Assembly: GCA_045863055.1 (NCBI GenBank) | Contig: BTUW01000001.1 | Coordinates: 186,001-250,000, forward strand | From: UTCHB3 sp008363265 | Lineage (GTDB): Bacteria > Bacteroidota > Ignavibacteria > Ignavibacteriales > Ignavibacteriaceae | Direction: 5' to 3' | DNA: 64,000 nt | Notes under the pieces: generated by a model | What the model was told of the DNA's origin: nothing | What the model saw: the letters and a program-made list of their open reading frames with translations, nothing else | Databases searched by the model: none | Position numbers and translations under genes: made by a program | In this document: positions 34,813-44,127 of the stretch, piece after piece | Layout of the letters: every line of letters starts with the position of its first letter | Position numbering within the stretch: the first letter of the stretch is position 1

Positions 34813-36800
34813 AGACTATAAAACTAAGGGATTTAACAACGCCAAACAGACTTATCAAAAACTATGATGAGTCGAAGTTCGCGATCGATTATGTAAATTC
34901 ACTCAACCCTGCCCAGTACGAGGCTGCCCGTGCCGAGGAAGGGAGTTATCTTATTATCGCGGGTGCGGGATCCGGAAAGACCCGCACCCTCGTTTACCGT
35001 GTTGCCCGCCTGATCGAGATCGGATACGATCCCTCTTCGATCCTGCTTTTAACTTTTACCCGTAAAGCCGCTAATGAGATGATGCACCGGGCTGAGTTGC
35101 TGTTGGACAAGCGGTGTTCCAAGATACAGGGAGGAACATTCCACTCTTACGCGAACATGATACTAAGGAAGTATGCAGTTGCTGCACACCTCGAGCCGAA
35201 CTTCACGATCCTGGATCAGGGAGATTCTGAAGATGTCGTAAATCTGATACGTTCCGAATCAAGCGCTATAGAGGAAAAAGTTCGTTTTCCGAATAAGCAA
35301 ACACTTTTCAAGATATTCTCTCTCAGTGTCAACACAGGAAGACATCTCGATGAGATTGTGGATGAAGAGTACCCACACTTCATGCGTCACATCGAAAAGA
35401 TCAACGAATTGCATGTAGCTTATACTGCATATAAAAAGAAGAACAACCTTCTTGATTTTGACGATCTGCTGATCTACCTTCGCGATTTCTTTTTCGAGTA
35501 CTCCCCTACCGCCAAAAGGTTACTTGATTCGATCAATTTCATAATGGTTGATGAGTACCAGGATACAAACCATCTGCAGGCTGAACTCGTCGAAGCTCTT
35601 ACCCAGACCAATAAGAATATTATGGTCGTGGGTGATGACCTTCAATCAATTTATTCGTTCAGAGGAGCTAACTTTAGAAATATAATGCAGTTTCCGGAAA
35701 TGTTCCCCGGAACTACATTAATCAAACTTGAAGAAAACTACCGGAGCACACCTCAGATACTGAACTTCGCCAATAAAGTTCAGGATGCCGCGGTCTGGAA
35801 ATATGAGAAGAACCTCTACTCATACCGCCCCGACGGTGAACTGCCATATATCATCGCTTCTGAGAATGAGAACATGCAGAGCAGATACATCGTCCAGAAG
35901 ATACTTGAACTGCGTGAAGAAGGCGTGCCACTAACTGATATCGCTGTTCTGTTCCGATCTTCATTTTTCTCATTTGATCTTGAGATCGAACTGACAAAAG
36001 CCAATATACCGTTCGTGAAGATCGGAGGCATTAAGTTTGTTGAAGCCGCACACATCAAGGATATTCTCGCGTTTTTAAGGGTTCTGCTCAATCCTCTCGA
36101 TCTTGTCAGCTGGTACCGTATTCTCATGATGCACCCCGGTATCGGACCCAAAACCGCAAGAAAGATACTGGAGGAGATCAGCTCGGGCAAGGCATCTATC
36201 ACTAAAGAAGTAAGCTCAGCCGCTGAGACCATCTTCGCTTCGAAGTGTCTAAAATTGCTTGAGGTGATGCGGAAACTTTTTGTTAAGCAGGAAACGCCTA
36301 CGGAAAAAACCCAAAGCGTGGTTAATTATTATTACCCCTTGTTCACTGATCTGTATGATGATTTCAACAAGCGGTCGAAAGATATTGATACACTTCTGAA
36401 CATTACTGAAAAGTATGACCGGCTCTCTGATCTTCTCTCCGATATGGCGATCGAACCACCTCTCGACTCCATTTCCGACCTAGACAGTCCGGACAAGGAA
36501 GATGAGAAACTTACCCTCAGCACTATTCACTCCGCCAAAGGGCTCGAGTGGCACTCTGTTTTCATCATGCACGCAATCGACGGCTTCTTCCCCTCGATCA
36601 GATCGATCGAAACAGCTGAAGGGCTTGAGGAGGAGCGACGTCTGATGTATGTGGCATCCACCAGGGCTAAACAAAATCTTTTTATCACCTACCCCATGAA
36701 GGTTTTTGATCGTGAGATGGGAGTTACCTTCTCGAAACCGACCCGTTTCCTGAACAATATCACTTCCGACATAGCTGAAGGATATCTGCTCGAGGAATAA
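34797..36800 (+). CDS. UvrD/Rep/PcrA-type ATP-dependent DNA helicase
   Basis: 667-residue superfamily 1A 3'-5' helicase. All motifs are visible: Q motif LNPAQYEAA, Walker A AGAGSGKTRTL, motif Ia LTFTRKAANEM, motif II VDEYQDTN, motif III GDDLQSIYSFRGA, motif IV EENYRST, motif V TIHSAKGLEWHSVF and motif VI EERRLMYVASTRAK. No C-terminal extension for RecB-like or Cas functions. The only plausible start is TTG at 34797 with GGAG five bases upstream, because no ATG occurs before Walker A. Role in repair or replication restart; which orthologue (Rep or PcrA) cannot be told. Confidence 0.92.
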   Translation: MEKSLKTIKLRDLTTPNRLIKNYDESKFAIDYVNSLNPAQYEAARAEEGSYLIIAGAGSGKTRTLVYRVARLIEIGYDPSSILLLTFTRKAANEMMHRAELLLDKRCSKIQGGTFHSYANMILRKYAVAAHLEPNFTILDQGDSEDVVNLIRSESSAIEEKVRFPNKQTLFKIFSLSVNTGRHLDEIVDEEYPHFMRHIEKINELHVAYTAYKKKNNLLDFDDLLIYLRDFFFEYSPTAKRLLDSINFIMVDEYQDTNHLQAELVEALTQTNKNIMVVGDDLQSIYSFRGANFRNIMQFPEMFPGTTLIKLEENYRSTPQILNFANKVQDAAVWKYEKNLYSYRPDGELPYIIASENENMQSRYIVQKILELREEGVPLTDIAVLFRSSFFSFDLEIELTKANIPFVKIGGIKFVEAAHIKDILAFLRVLLNPLDLVSWYRILMMHPGIGPKTARKILEEISSGKASITKEVSSAAETIFASKCLKLLEVMRKLFVKQETPTEKTQSVVNYYYPLFTDLYDDFNKRSKDIDTLLNITEKYDRLSDLLSDMAIEPPLDSISDLDSPDKEDEKLTLSTIHSAKGLEWHSVFIMHAIDGFFPSIRSIETAEGLEEERRLMYVASTRAKQNLFITYPMKVFDREMGVTFSKPTRFLNNITSDIAEGYLLEE

Positions 36801-36855
36801 CAATGAAACTTTTTCAGATTTAACTGATATAATTGCTAAAAAAGAAAGGAAATTC

Positions 36856-37617
36856 ATGAAGAAAATTTTCTTCCTGATGGTTATGTTCATCTCCGCCGTG
36901 TTCGCGCAGAGTGAACTGAAATATGAAATGGTTAAAACCCACAAGGTATTCACCGATCCCGCTTCTCCAAATGATACTTTGCTTGTATTTATACTGGAGT
37001 ATCCTGATTTTGATGATTCAGGTGACAACAAGAAACTCGGGAAGTTCCTCAACCAACAGGTGATGAAGATATATACAGACACATCTTTCGGAAGCAGTGA
37101 TTTCACAAAGGTGGTTGAAGAGCTGAAGAGTTTCAGGGAGGATTCTGAGGGAAGTCCGTTCGCGGCAGGCTGGTATATTGAAAAAAAGGTATCGTATGAT
37201 TCCCCCGTTTCAGGTATCGGTTCACTGACTTTCTCAGGATACCAGTATTTGGGTGGTGCGCATGGCGGGTCATGGGTCTACTACAATAACTACGATCTTA
37301 AGAAGCAAAAGAAACTTAAACTGACCGATGTTATGGTTAAGAACTATCAGAAAACCCTTCTTGGTATCGGAGAAAAAATATTCAGAGGGCTTAAAGGCCT
37401 CACACCCGATCAAAGCCTTGAAGGTGAATTTTGGTTCGACAACAATAAATTCCACTTTAATAACAACTTCCTGTTTACCAAGGAGGGACTGGTTTTTTAT
37501 TACAACGAATATGAAATATCTTGCTACGCCTGTGGAACGACCGAACTGTTGATCCCCTGGAAGGATATTAAAACCCTTGTAAAAAAAGACGGTCCTTTAG
37601 GTCATCTTACTAAATAA
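36856..37617 (+). CDS. Secreted DUF3298-type protein, copy 1
   Basis: 253 residues, signal peptide MKKIFFLMVMFISAVFA. The mature protein has the DUF3298 (RsiV-like) pattern: GGAHGGSWVYYNNYDLKK in the middle, then FLFTKEGLVFYYNEYEISCYACG and a C-terminal PWKDIKTLVKKDGPLG. In place of the usual YEIAPYAxG it has CYACG, giving two extra cysteines. RsiV-like domains bind lysozyme in Bacillus, but here the protein has no sigma-factor partner. Tandem paralogue of the next gene. Confidence 0.82.
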   Translation: MKKIFFLMVMFISAVFAQSELKYEMVKTHKVFTDPASPNDTLLVFILEYPDFDDSGDNKKLGKFLNQQVMKIYTDTSFGSSDFTKVVEELKSFREDSEGSPFAAGWYIEKKVSYDSPVSGIGSLTFSGYQYLGGAHGGSWVYYNNYDLKKQKKLKLTDVMVKNYQKTLLGIGEKIFRGLKGLTPDQSLEGEFWFDNNKFHFNNNFLFTKEGLVFYYNEYEISCYACGTTELLIPWKDIKTLVKKDGPLGHLTK

Positions 37618-37635
37618 TTCAACCGGAACAATTTA

Positions 37636-38391
37636 ATGAAAAGCATCTTAATCGTATTTATTCTTTCAGCCTTCACATTTATCCATGCCCAGGCTCCCCG
37701 GTACACCATGAAGGAGGTCAAGCGTGTTTATAACAGTGAAAAATACAACCGCGACAGCGCTTATGTTATCTCAATTTCTTATCCTGTATTTGATGAAAAC
37801 GGACAGAACAGTTATCTCGCTAAAAAACTGAATAAAGAGATAATCAGTCAAATGCCTATTGATTCAGGTACCGTGGAAGACGCTGCCGATGGTATGATAG
37901 AATTCTATCAGCAATATGAATCCGAGGATGACTTCGGTGTTTACTGGTCATTCGAAATGAATGTTTCGGTAAAAGAGACAGGAGGAAAAATAATTTCACT
38001 GCTCACAGGTGCTTACGATTACTCGGGTGGAGCTCATGGGAACGGATTTATCGCATTCTCAAACTATGCTATGGAAGGGGGAAGGAAGTTGGCGCTGTCA
38101 GATATAGTTGATGACGAGGGGAAGAAAATTTTAACCCGGGTAGCTGAGGAAGTCTTCCGTAAAGATAAAGACCTTGTTGGTAAGGATCTTACCGAAGAAG
38201 GATACTGGTTCGGTGAAGAGGGATTTTTCCTCAACGACAATTTCCTTCTTGAAGAAACCTCGATAACCTTCTTTTACAATTCTTATGAGATCGCTCCTTA
38301 CGCCGCAGGACCATCTGAAGTAATAATTCAGTATGATCAGTTCAAAGCTGCGATCAAAAAAGACGGACCTTTGAGTTTTCTCTTTGAGTAA
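37636..38391 (+). CDS. Secreted DUF3298-type protein, copy 2
   Basis: 251 residues, signal peptide MKSILIVFILSAFTFIHAQ. Same layout as copy 1 (SGGAHGNGFIAFSNY; FFLNDNFLLEETSITFFYN; YEIAPYAAGPSEV; KAAIKKDGPLSFLFE) with the canonical YEIAPYAAG. Starts 18 bases after copy 1, so the pair arose by duplication and is co-transcribed. The stop abuts the convergent ABC ATPase stop. Function unknown; a cell-wall or lysozyme-related role is only suggested by the domain family. Confidence 0.82.
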   Translation: MKSILIVFILSAFTFIHAQAPRYTMKEVKRVYNSEKYNRDSAYVISISYPVFDENGQNSYLAKKLNKEIISQMPIDSGTVEDAADGMIEFYQQYESEDDFGVYWSFEMNVSVKETGGKIISLLTGAYDYSGGAHGNGFIAFSNYAMEGGRKLALSDIVDDEGKKILTRVAEEVFRKDKDLVGKDLTEEGYWFGEEGFFLNDNFLLEETSITFFYNSYEIAPYAAGPSEVIIQYDQFKAAIKKDGPLSFLFE

Positions 38392-39495
38392 TTAAAGCAG
38401 CAGGTTTTTCTCCGTTTTTGACTCGAAAAGGTGGACCTTGGATGTTTCGAATTCAAGTTTCACCTTTTCACCTGTTTTGTATCTGACCCCTGTGGAAACT
38501 CTTGCCACACATTTAACCCCTTCAAGATCGAAGTGCAGGTACTCTTCATTTCCCATTAGTTCAACCAGATCAAGTTCAACCTCTACCACGTTCAGTCCTG
38601 TTTTATCCACTCGTGACCAGAGTCGGAAACTCTCCGGTCTTATACCTGCGATGACCTCACCAACCTTTTCGAGTTTGCTCTTATATTGGTTGCGGTCGAA
38701 CTCTACTCTCACGGCACCCCCTTTACTTGTGAAGGTGTAATTTAATCTCTTGGTGATCGTGCCAGGCAAAAAGTTCATCGAGGGGGAACCGATGAAACCC
38801 GCGACGAATTTATTGGCAGGACGTTCGTAAAGATTTAGCGGTTCATCAAACTGTTGAACATAACCACCATTCAGGACGCAGATCCTGTCTCCCATTGTCA
38901 TTGCCTCCACCTGGTCATGGGTAACATAGATCATTGTCGCTTCAAGTTGCTTATGTAGTCTCGATATCTCGGCTCTCATCTGAACCCTCAATTTGGCATC
39001 GAGGTTGCTGAGGGGTTCATCAAAAAGGAAGACCTTGGGCTTCCTGACTATTGCCCTTCCAACCGCGACCCTCTGACGTTGCCCGCCTGAGAGGGCTTTC
39101 GGTTTTCTGTCGAGGTAATCTTCAAGTTCAAGAATTCTTGCTGCCTCCGCTACCCTCTCCTCGATCTCGTCACGGTTCATTTTGCGGAGTTTCAGCCCGA
39201 ATGCCATGTTATCGCGGACAGTCATATGAGGGTACAGAGCATAGTTTTGGAACACCATGGCAATGTCACGGTCTTTAGGGGAAAGATCATTCACTTTGTT
39301 ACTGTCGATGTATAGTTCACCGCCGCTGATCTCTTCAAGACCTGCGATCATGCGCAGAGTTGTCGTCTTACCGCAACCGGAAGGGCCAACAAGGACGACA
39401 AACTCTTTGTCGTTGATATCGAGATCCACCGAGTGAACCACTTTATTGCCGCCTTCATATACTTTTGAGATGTTTCTTAGTTTTACCTCTGCCAT
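38392..39495 (-). CDS. ABC transporter ATP-binding protein, MalK/UgpC family
   Basis: 367-residue cytoplasmic ATPase that powers carbohydrate importers. Walker A GPSGCGKTT, Q-loop MVFQNYALYPHMTV, signature LSGGQRQRVAVGRAI, Walker B VFLFDEPLSNLDAKLR, H-loop YVTHDQVEAM, and a C-terminal TOBE domain (about 240-360) with GVKCVARVSTG. The TOBE part marks the MalK/UgpC/MsmK group. It stands alone: no permease or binding protein is adjacent, so it may serve several importers. A palindromic LacI-type operator sits 16 bases upstream of the start, indicating sugar-dependent control. Confidence 0.92.
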   Translation of the reverse strand: MAEVKLRNISKVYEGGNKVVHSVDLDINDKEFVVLVGPSGCGKTTTLRMIAGLEEISGGELYIDSNKVNDLSPKDRDIAMVFQNYALYPHMTVRDNMAFGLKLRKMNRDEIEERVAEAARILELEDYLDRKPKALSGGQRQRVAVGRAIVRKPKVFLFDEPLSNLDAKLRVQMRAEISRLHKQLEATMIYVTHDQVEAMTMGDRICVLNGGYVQQFDEPLNLYERPANKFVAGFIGSPSMNFLPGTITKRLNYTFTSKGGAVRVEFDRNQYKSKLEKVGEVIAGIRPESFRLWSRVDKTGLNVVEVELDLVELMGNEEYLHFDLEGVKCVARVSTGVRYKTGEKVKLEFETSKVHLFESKTEKNLLL

Positions 39496-39510
39496 AGGCT
39501 CCTCATCTTT

Positions 39511-39528
39511 AATGTAAACGTTTACATT
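39511..39528. promoter_or_regulatory. Perfect 18-bp palindrome, LacI-family operator type
   Basis: AATGTAAACGTTTACATT is a perfect inverted repeat centred on CG, the core TGTAAACGTTTACA being the classic shape of LacI/GalR-family operators. It lies between position -16 and -33 relative to the start of the ABC ATPase gene, between a possible -7 region and the ribosome site, a good place for repression. No LacI-family gene is in the window. Confidence 0.75.
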
Positions 39529-39644
39529 CCACTTGTAAAAATAATGTTTCCATCAGAAAAAAGAAATAGATTGTCGCCCGATAAATCGAAATTGAGCGTA
39601 TTTCAGTAAACTTTTTTATTTTTACTCATCACAAATTGATTTCT

Positions 39645-40415
39645 ATGACAAGATCCAAAGCAAGATATCTGATCCTTATTCCCCTGCTTATTGCAGCAGG
39701 TGCTTTTTTGCTGCTCCACTTCAGTGACCGTAACAATAAAGGCACAGCAAACGGCCAGATTCTGAAAGACTCGATCAAAATGAACGATGAATTCTTCGGC
39801 AGGCGCGACTCCATGGTGAAGGAGCAGCTTCAGGCCCGCGGTATCAGCAACCGTCTTGTCCTCGATGCCATGCTCAGTGTGAAGCGCCACCTGTTCGTAC
39901 CTGAGAGGTACAGACCGTACGCTTACGCGGATGGTCCCCTTCCGATCGGGCTCGATCAGACCATTTCGCAGCCATACATAGTTGCTTACATGACCGAAGC
40001 GGTTGAACCAGCACCGGAGATGAAAGTGCTCGAGATCGGTACCGGATCAGGATATCAGGCCGCGGTTCTTGCGGAGATAGTAAAAGAGGTCTACACGATC
40101 GAATACTTCGACGACCTCGCCCGGAATGCCGCAAAACTTCTCGACACACTCGGATACGATAATGTGAAAGTCAAAGCCGGTGACGGATTCTTCGGCTGGA
40201 AGGAATACGCTCCATTCGACGCCATTATCGTTACAGCAGCACCGGAAGATGTTCCTCAGCCTCTCATCGAACAACTTAAGGAAGGTGGCAGAATGATCAT
40301 TCCACTTGGCGGTTCCGGAACCATCCAATCACTCGTTATCCTTCAGAAGGTTAACGGGAAGATCGAGAGACGTGAAGCAATGAAAGTAAAGTTCGTCCCG
40401 TTCCTTAGAAAGTGA
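39645..40415 (+). CDS. pcm: Membrane-anchored protein-L-isoaspartate O-methyltransferase
   Basis: 256 residues. Repairs isoaspartyl damage in proteins by SAM-dependent methylation. After a membrane anchor (about residues 8-25, YLILIPLLIAAGAFLLLHF) come the family blocks: MVKEQLQARGIS, HLFVPERYRPYAYADGPLPIG, GLDQTISQPYIVA, SAM site VLEIGTGSGYQAAVLA, and PFDAIIVTAAPEDVP. The last is the PCMT active-site region. The anchor is unusual: most Pcm proteins are soluble, so this one may be periplasmic-facing or exported by uncleaved signal. ATG at 39645 chosen over TTG at 39636. Confidence 0.9.
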   Translation: MTRSKARYLILIPLLIAAGAFLLLHFSDRNNKGTANGQILKDSIKMNDEFFGRRDSMVKEQLQARGISNRLVLDAMLSVKRHLFVPERYRPYAYADGPLPIGLDQTISQPYIVAYMTEAVEPAPEMKVLEIGTGSGYQAAVLAEIVKEVYTIEYFDDLARNAAKLLDTLGYDNVKVKAGDGFFGWKEYAPFDAIIVTAAPEDVPQPLIEQLKEGGRMIIPLGGSGTIQSLVILQKVNGKIERREAMKVKFVPFLRK

Positions 40416-40439
40416 CCGCTTACTATTGCTGATTTTTTG

Positions 40440-41441
40440 TCAGTTTCCTAAAAATCCTGAAATTGCGTTTGAAACCATCTTCATCTCACACCCCGGTGCC
40501 AGGTGGCCGCAATCGTTGTGAAGTAAAAGCAACCCGCATTTAAGTAGCTTCGCAAATTTTATCGACTGGTACGGTAGTATCAGCTGATCTGTAGCTGAAA
40601 CCACTATAAACACCTCCCCTTTCACCGCCTTTGCGGTTTCTTCGAGGCTTCCACCGAATTTTTTAGTAATATCGTGATTCACCATTGCCCTCATCTGGGC
40701 GATCCGGTTGGCCGCCGGAAACCGTGCCGCAGTCTTTCCGGAAAACTTCCTCAGAAGGTCCTGATACTCATCAGGTGTAAAATTTGTATCGATCTGCGAG
40801 GCAGTACGGGCGAAAAGATAGAAATTCAGATCGAATATCCGGTTGGCAACTGTATCGGGCACACCGTATTTATCAATAAGTTCAAGCGTTTGAAGTGAAG
40901 ATTCGAACATCAATTGATTAACGCTGCTCTGGACTGGGGTACCGACGTAAGGAAGATATTTCTTCGCAAATCCGGGATAGGAAACCATCCACTGGTAGAC
41001 CTGCATGCCTCCCATCGACCCACCGATCAAAGCGCGTACACCCTTGAATTTGAAGTGTTTCGTGAAGAGCAGGTACTGACTGTTTACAATGTCCTCGATC
41101 GTAATATCCGGAAAATCCTCACCTTTTACATAATTGGTCGGAGAAGTCGATATTCCGTTCCCCAATGCATCAATAAGGATCGTGAAATATTTGTTTGTGT
41201 CAATGAACTTGTCGCGGCCGAGTGCACCCGTCATGTCTTCTGAAGAACCGGCGTACCAGCTGAGGTAGGCCACTACATTTGACCTGTCATCATTGAGTTT
41301 TCCGAATGTTCTGTACCCGATCCTCGTATCCTTAAGAATTTTTCCGGATACCAGTTCCATATCACCAATATCATAAAATTTTTGTTGTGGAAAAATGAGA
41401 GTTGAAAAGAGGATAAAAAACACAACAAGTTTCGTTTTCAT
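40440..41441 (-). CDS. Secreted MetX-like alpha/beta-hydrolase
   Basis: 333 residues with signal peptide MKTKLVVFFILFSTLIFPQQ. The fold and motifs are those of homoserine O-acetyltransferase: DALGNGISTSP, nucleophile GGSMGGMQVYQW, Asp in VVSATDQLILP and His in NDCGHLAPGCE. Because it is exported, it cannot act in methionine synthesis, and is more likely an esterase or hydrolase of that subfamily. Convergent with pcm, 24 bases apart. Substrate unknown. Confidence 0.85.
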   Translation of the reverse strand: MKTKLVVFFILFSTLIFPQQKFYDIGDMELVSGKILKDTRIGYRTFGKLNDDRSNVVAYLSWYAGSSEDMTGALGRDKFIDTNKYFTILIDALGNGISTSPTNYVKGEDFPDITIEDIVNSQYLLFTKHFKFKGVRALIGGSMGGMQVYQWMVSYPGFAKKYLPYVGTPVQSSVNQLMFESSLQTLELIDKYGVPDTVANRIFDLNFYLFARTASQIDTNFTPDEYQDLLRKFSGKTAARFPAANRIAQMRAMVNHDITKKFGGSLEETAKAVKGEVFIVVSATDQLILPYQSIKFAKLLKCGLLLLHNDCGHLAPGCEMKMVSNAISGFLGN

Positions 41442-41622
41442 CTGATTGGCTCCGCAGGATTTTTGAATTAACCGAATGAAAAACTAACTAAAAAAAGAGA
41501 TTCTCACAATCCGGGGATCAATTTACGAAGCATTCCTAATTTCTTTAATTTACACAGCATAAAAGTTTGTGAATGGTTGTAAATTTGAGGTTGATTTATT
41601 CATTTTTTTATTCAGGCAACAG

Positions 41623-44121
41623 ATGAGATCCTTCATATTATTTATCATGGCGGCAATTACTTTGGCTGCCCAGACACAGCAACCGAAGATAATTGAATTC
41701 CGTGAGAATATCCCCGTTTCGAGCATAACCGGCAACAATTTCTCATTGATCGACGCCGGTGAAGGGATCATTACCTCAGCAACCGGTGCCTCTCTTTTAT
41801 CTGAAGAAAAAACTTTTCCAAAGACTTCGAATGCACCGTTCATCGCGATGGCCATAAGTGTCAATGGTAGTTTTTCCGGTTCGCAGGACCTCGTCTTTAA
41901 CCTGGTTGTTGACGGAGTCACCGAAAAACTGATGACCGATGAACATGCTGATGAGATCCAGTCACGATCGATGATTGTTTCGCAGTTATTTTTTGCGGAT
42001 CCCAATTCAAAAAATTACAGAGTGAAAGTAACGGCCAACCGCAGCGGGATCGTTATCAGAGGGATTGAAGTGGTACTGATTAATCCAGGCAGATCGGTGC
42101 AAGTTGAACCGGAAGTCTCGCTTACAACAGAAGACACTTATCCAAAACCACCCGTGGTTAGCAGGACCGGCTGGGGTTGCCCTATTGGTCAGAATACCAA
42201 CTGCGGCAACTCTACAACCACCGTTACTCATCTGATAGTACATCATTCAGCAGGCAGCAACAGTTCATCTGACTGGGCAGCTGTACTCCGTTCGATCTAC
42301 CAGTTGCACACGGCTACCAACGGTTGGTGCGATGTAGGTTACAACTACCTGATCGCTCCGAATGGAGTGATCTATGAGGGACGTGGCGGCGGAGATAACG
42401 TTGTCGGTGCCCATTTCTGCGGTTACAACGGCGGAACGATGGGAGTCTGTATGCTCGGCACATATACAAGCGTCTCTCCCAGCGCAGCACTGTTAACATC
42501 ACTTGCCAGGATACTCGCATGGAAAGCCGACCAAAGAGGGATCGACCCGCTAGGGATTTCTTACCATCCCTCATCCAATTCAACCATTAACAACATCAGT
42601 GGCCACCGTGCAGGTTGCACAACAGAATGTCCCGGTTCCGCATTTTTCAACAACGACCTGGCGAACATCAGGATGGATGTGCTTTCGCTCATTCAAACCC
42701 TGGCACCCAAAGTTGTTACTGCATCCCCGGCGGGAGGCTCTTCGGATATAAAGGTTTTCACCCCGGTCAGACTCACTTTCAACCTACAGATGGATACTAA
42801 TTCTGTCCGTAATGCTATTTCCTTCTCACCGGCGGACACTTTTTCTGTCAGTTTTCCTTCAAGAACTGAAGTTATTATCTCACCCGTGGGTCTCTGGAGT
42901 TCTTCCACGCAGTACACACTAAAAATCGACACCACTGCCAAAAATATCCACGGAACCCCGATCGACGGCGACGGGAACGGAGTTGGCGGCGATCCTTTCT
43001 TTCTGACGTTCACCACCGCTCAGCCGGACAATCTTGCTCCGCAGATATTGAAATTATTTCCAGAGGGCGGGAATGTTAGTACCTATGCCGAGATGATGAT
43101 CGTTCTTAACGAAGAGATCACAAATTATGAACAGAATATCACACTGGCGGACGGTTCAGGTGCAGGTATTCCCCTCTCACCGGTCGGATATTCTTGGGAT
43201 GGAAACCGTTGTGTTCTGACTTTTAAAACAATATCCCTGATCCCTGAAGGACGATTCTATACCCTCAGGCTTGCAGCCTCCATTAGTGATAAAGTCGGCA
43301 ACAGGCTCGGAGAAGACAAACTTTATAACTTTCATGTCCCGGTCACTTCATTCGTTGAAGGAACAGTAGTTGACAGGTTCGAAGGCTACACTACCTGGGG
43401 GAACCCTTTAGTCGCCCAGGGAACGACCGGTATTGACACTTTGGTATCAGGATTCTCCATCTCTTCCGAAAGAAAACGTGGCGGAATATTTTCCGGTAAA
43501 CTCACATTCGGTTTCACAGGCGAAGCAGGCGGCGTATTGGCAATGCGCAAATCGTCCGGCCACCCTCTTCCAACGGGCGCCGCAAGCGTTGGTATCTGGC
43601 TCTTTACACAACTTAATGGGAATAAACTCTTTGCTTTGATACAGGGTTCCTCCGAAGAAATGATCGATCTTGGCAGTATGAATCACTTTGGGTGGAAGTT
43701 TGTGAACGTACCGGTGGACAATCCAGTGGGAAGCAAGCAGTTCAAAGGTTTCATGGTTCAGCAAACACCGGGGTCAGACCGTTATGGCGAAGTATTTTTC
43801 GACAATCTGCAGTTTAATGGAATTTTTACAGGTACGGAATCTGATGTTACCGGTCCTGTGGAATTTACGCTGAAACAGAATTTCCCAAATCCGTTCAACC
43901 CTGAAACGGTGATCAGTTTCTCAATTCCTTCCTCTGGATACGTTAGAGGGACAGTTTACGACATCATGGGGAGCGAAGTCGCTGTGCTGATCGATGGAGA
44001 GGTGGCACAAGGTGACCATTCCGTGAGATTCGATGCTTCAATGCTGTCGTCAGGAGTATATATTTTTAAGTTAAACGCCGGTGTAAACACAGGCGCGATA
44101 AAAATGATCGTTTCAAAGTAG
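41623..44121 (+). CDS. Secreted PGRP-type N-acetylmuramoyl-L-alanine amidase with T9SS tail
   Basis: 832 residues, signal peptide MRSFILFIMAAITLAAQ (an earlier in-frame ATG at 41569 would add a poor leader). Residues 175-345 form an amidase_2/PGRP domain with zinc ligands His (VHHSAG, 207-208), His328 (SGHRAGC) and Cys336 (TECPGS), plus the PGRP signature GYNYLIAPNGVIYEGRGG. Then come two Ig-like SbsA domains (about 360-480 and 490-590), a carbohydrate-binding-like region, and a T9SS sorting domain (NFPNPFNPETVISFS, SGVYIFKLN). It cleaves or binds peptidoglycan outside the cell, probably that of other bacteria. A TAAATTTG (41580-41587) could be its -7 element. Six bases separate it from the phosphomutase gene. 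Confidence 0.9.
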   Translation: MRSFILFIMAAITLAAQTQQPKIIEFRENIPVSSITGNNFSLIDAGEGIITSATGASLLSEEKTFPKTSNAPFIAMAISVNGSFSGSQDLVFNLVVDGVTEKLMTDEHADEIQSRSMIVSQLFFADPNSKNYRVKVTANRSGIVIRGIEVVLINPGRSVQVEPEVSLTTEDTYPKPPVVSRTGWGCPIGQNTNCGNSTTTVTHLIVHHSAGSNSSSDWAAVLRSIYQLHTATNGWCDVGYNYLIAPNGVIYEGRGGGDNVVGAHFCGYNGGTMGVCMLGTYTSVSPSAALLTSLARILAWKADQRGIDPLGISYHPSSNSTINNISGHRAGCTTECPGSAFFNNDLANIRMDVLSLIQTLAPKVVTASPAGGSSDIKVFTPVRLTFNLQMDTNSVRNAISFSPADTFSVSFPSRTEVIISPVGLWSSSTQYTLKIDTTAKNIHGTPIDGDGNGVGGDPFFLTFTTAQPDNLAPQILKLFPEGGNVSTYAEMMIVLNEEITNYEQNITLADGSGAGIPLSPVGYSWDGNRCVLTFKTISLIPEGRFYTLRLAASISDKVGNRLGEDKLYNFHVPVTSFVEGTVVDRFEGYTTWGNPLVAQGTTGIDTLVSGFSISSERKRGGIFSGKLTFGFTGEAGGVLAMRKSSGHPLPTGAASVGIWLFTQLNGNKLFALIQGSSEEMIDLGSMNHFGWKFVNVPVDNPVGSKQFKGFMVQQTPGSDRYGEVFFDNLQFNGIFTGTESDVTGPVEFTLKQNFPNPFNPETVISFSIPSSGYVRGTVYDIMGSEVAVLIDGEVAQGDHSVRFDASMLSSGVYIFKLNAGVNTGAIKMIVSK

Positions 44122-44127
44122 GCTGAT

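Noticed and set aside
40440..41441. metX, homoserine O-acetyltransferase of methionine synthesis
   Set aside because: The protein has a signal peptide, which is incompatible with the cytoplasmic pathway.
41442..41622. A second LacI-type operator upstream of the amidase and sugar operon
   Set aside because: No palindrome like the one at 39511-39528 is present; only a lone TAAATTTG was found.
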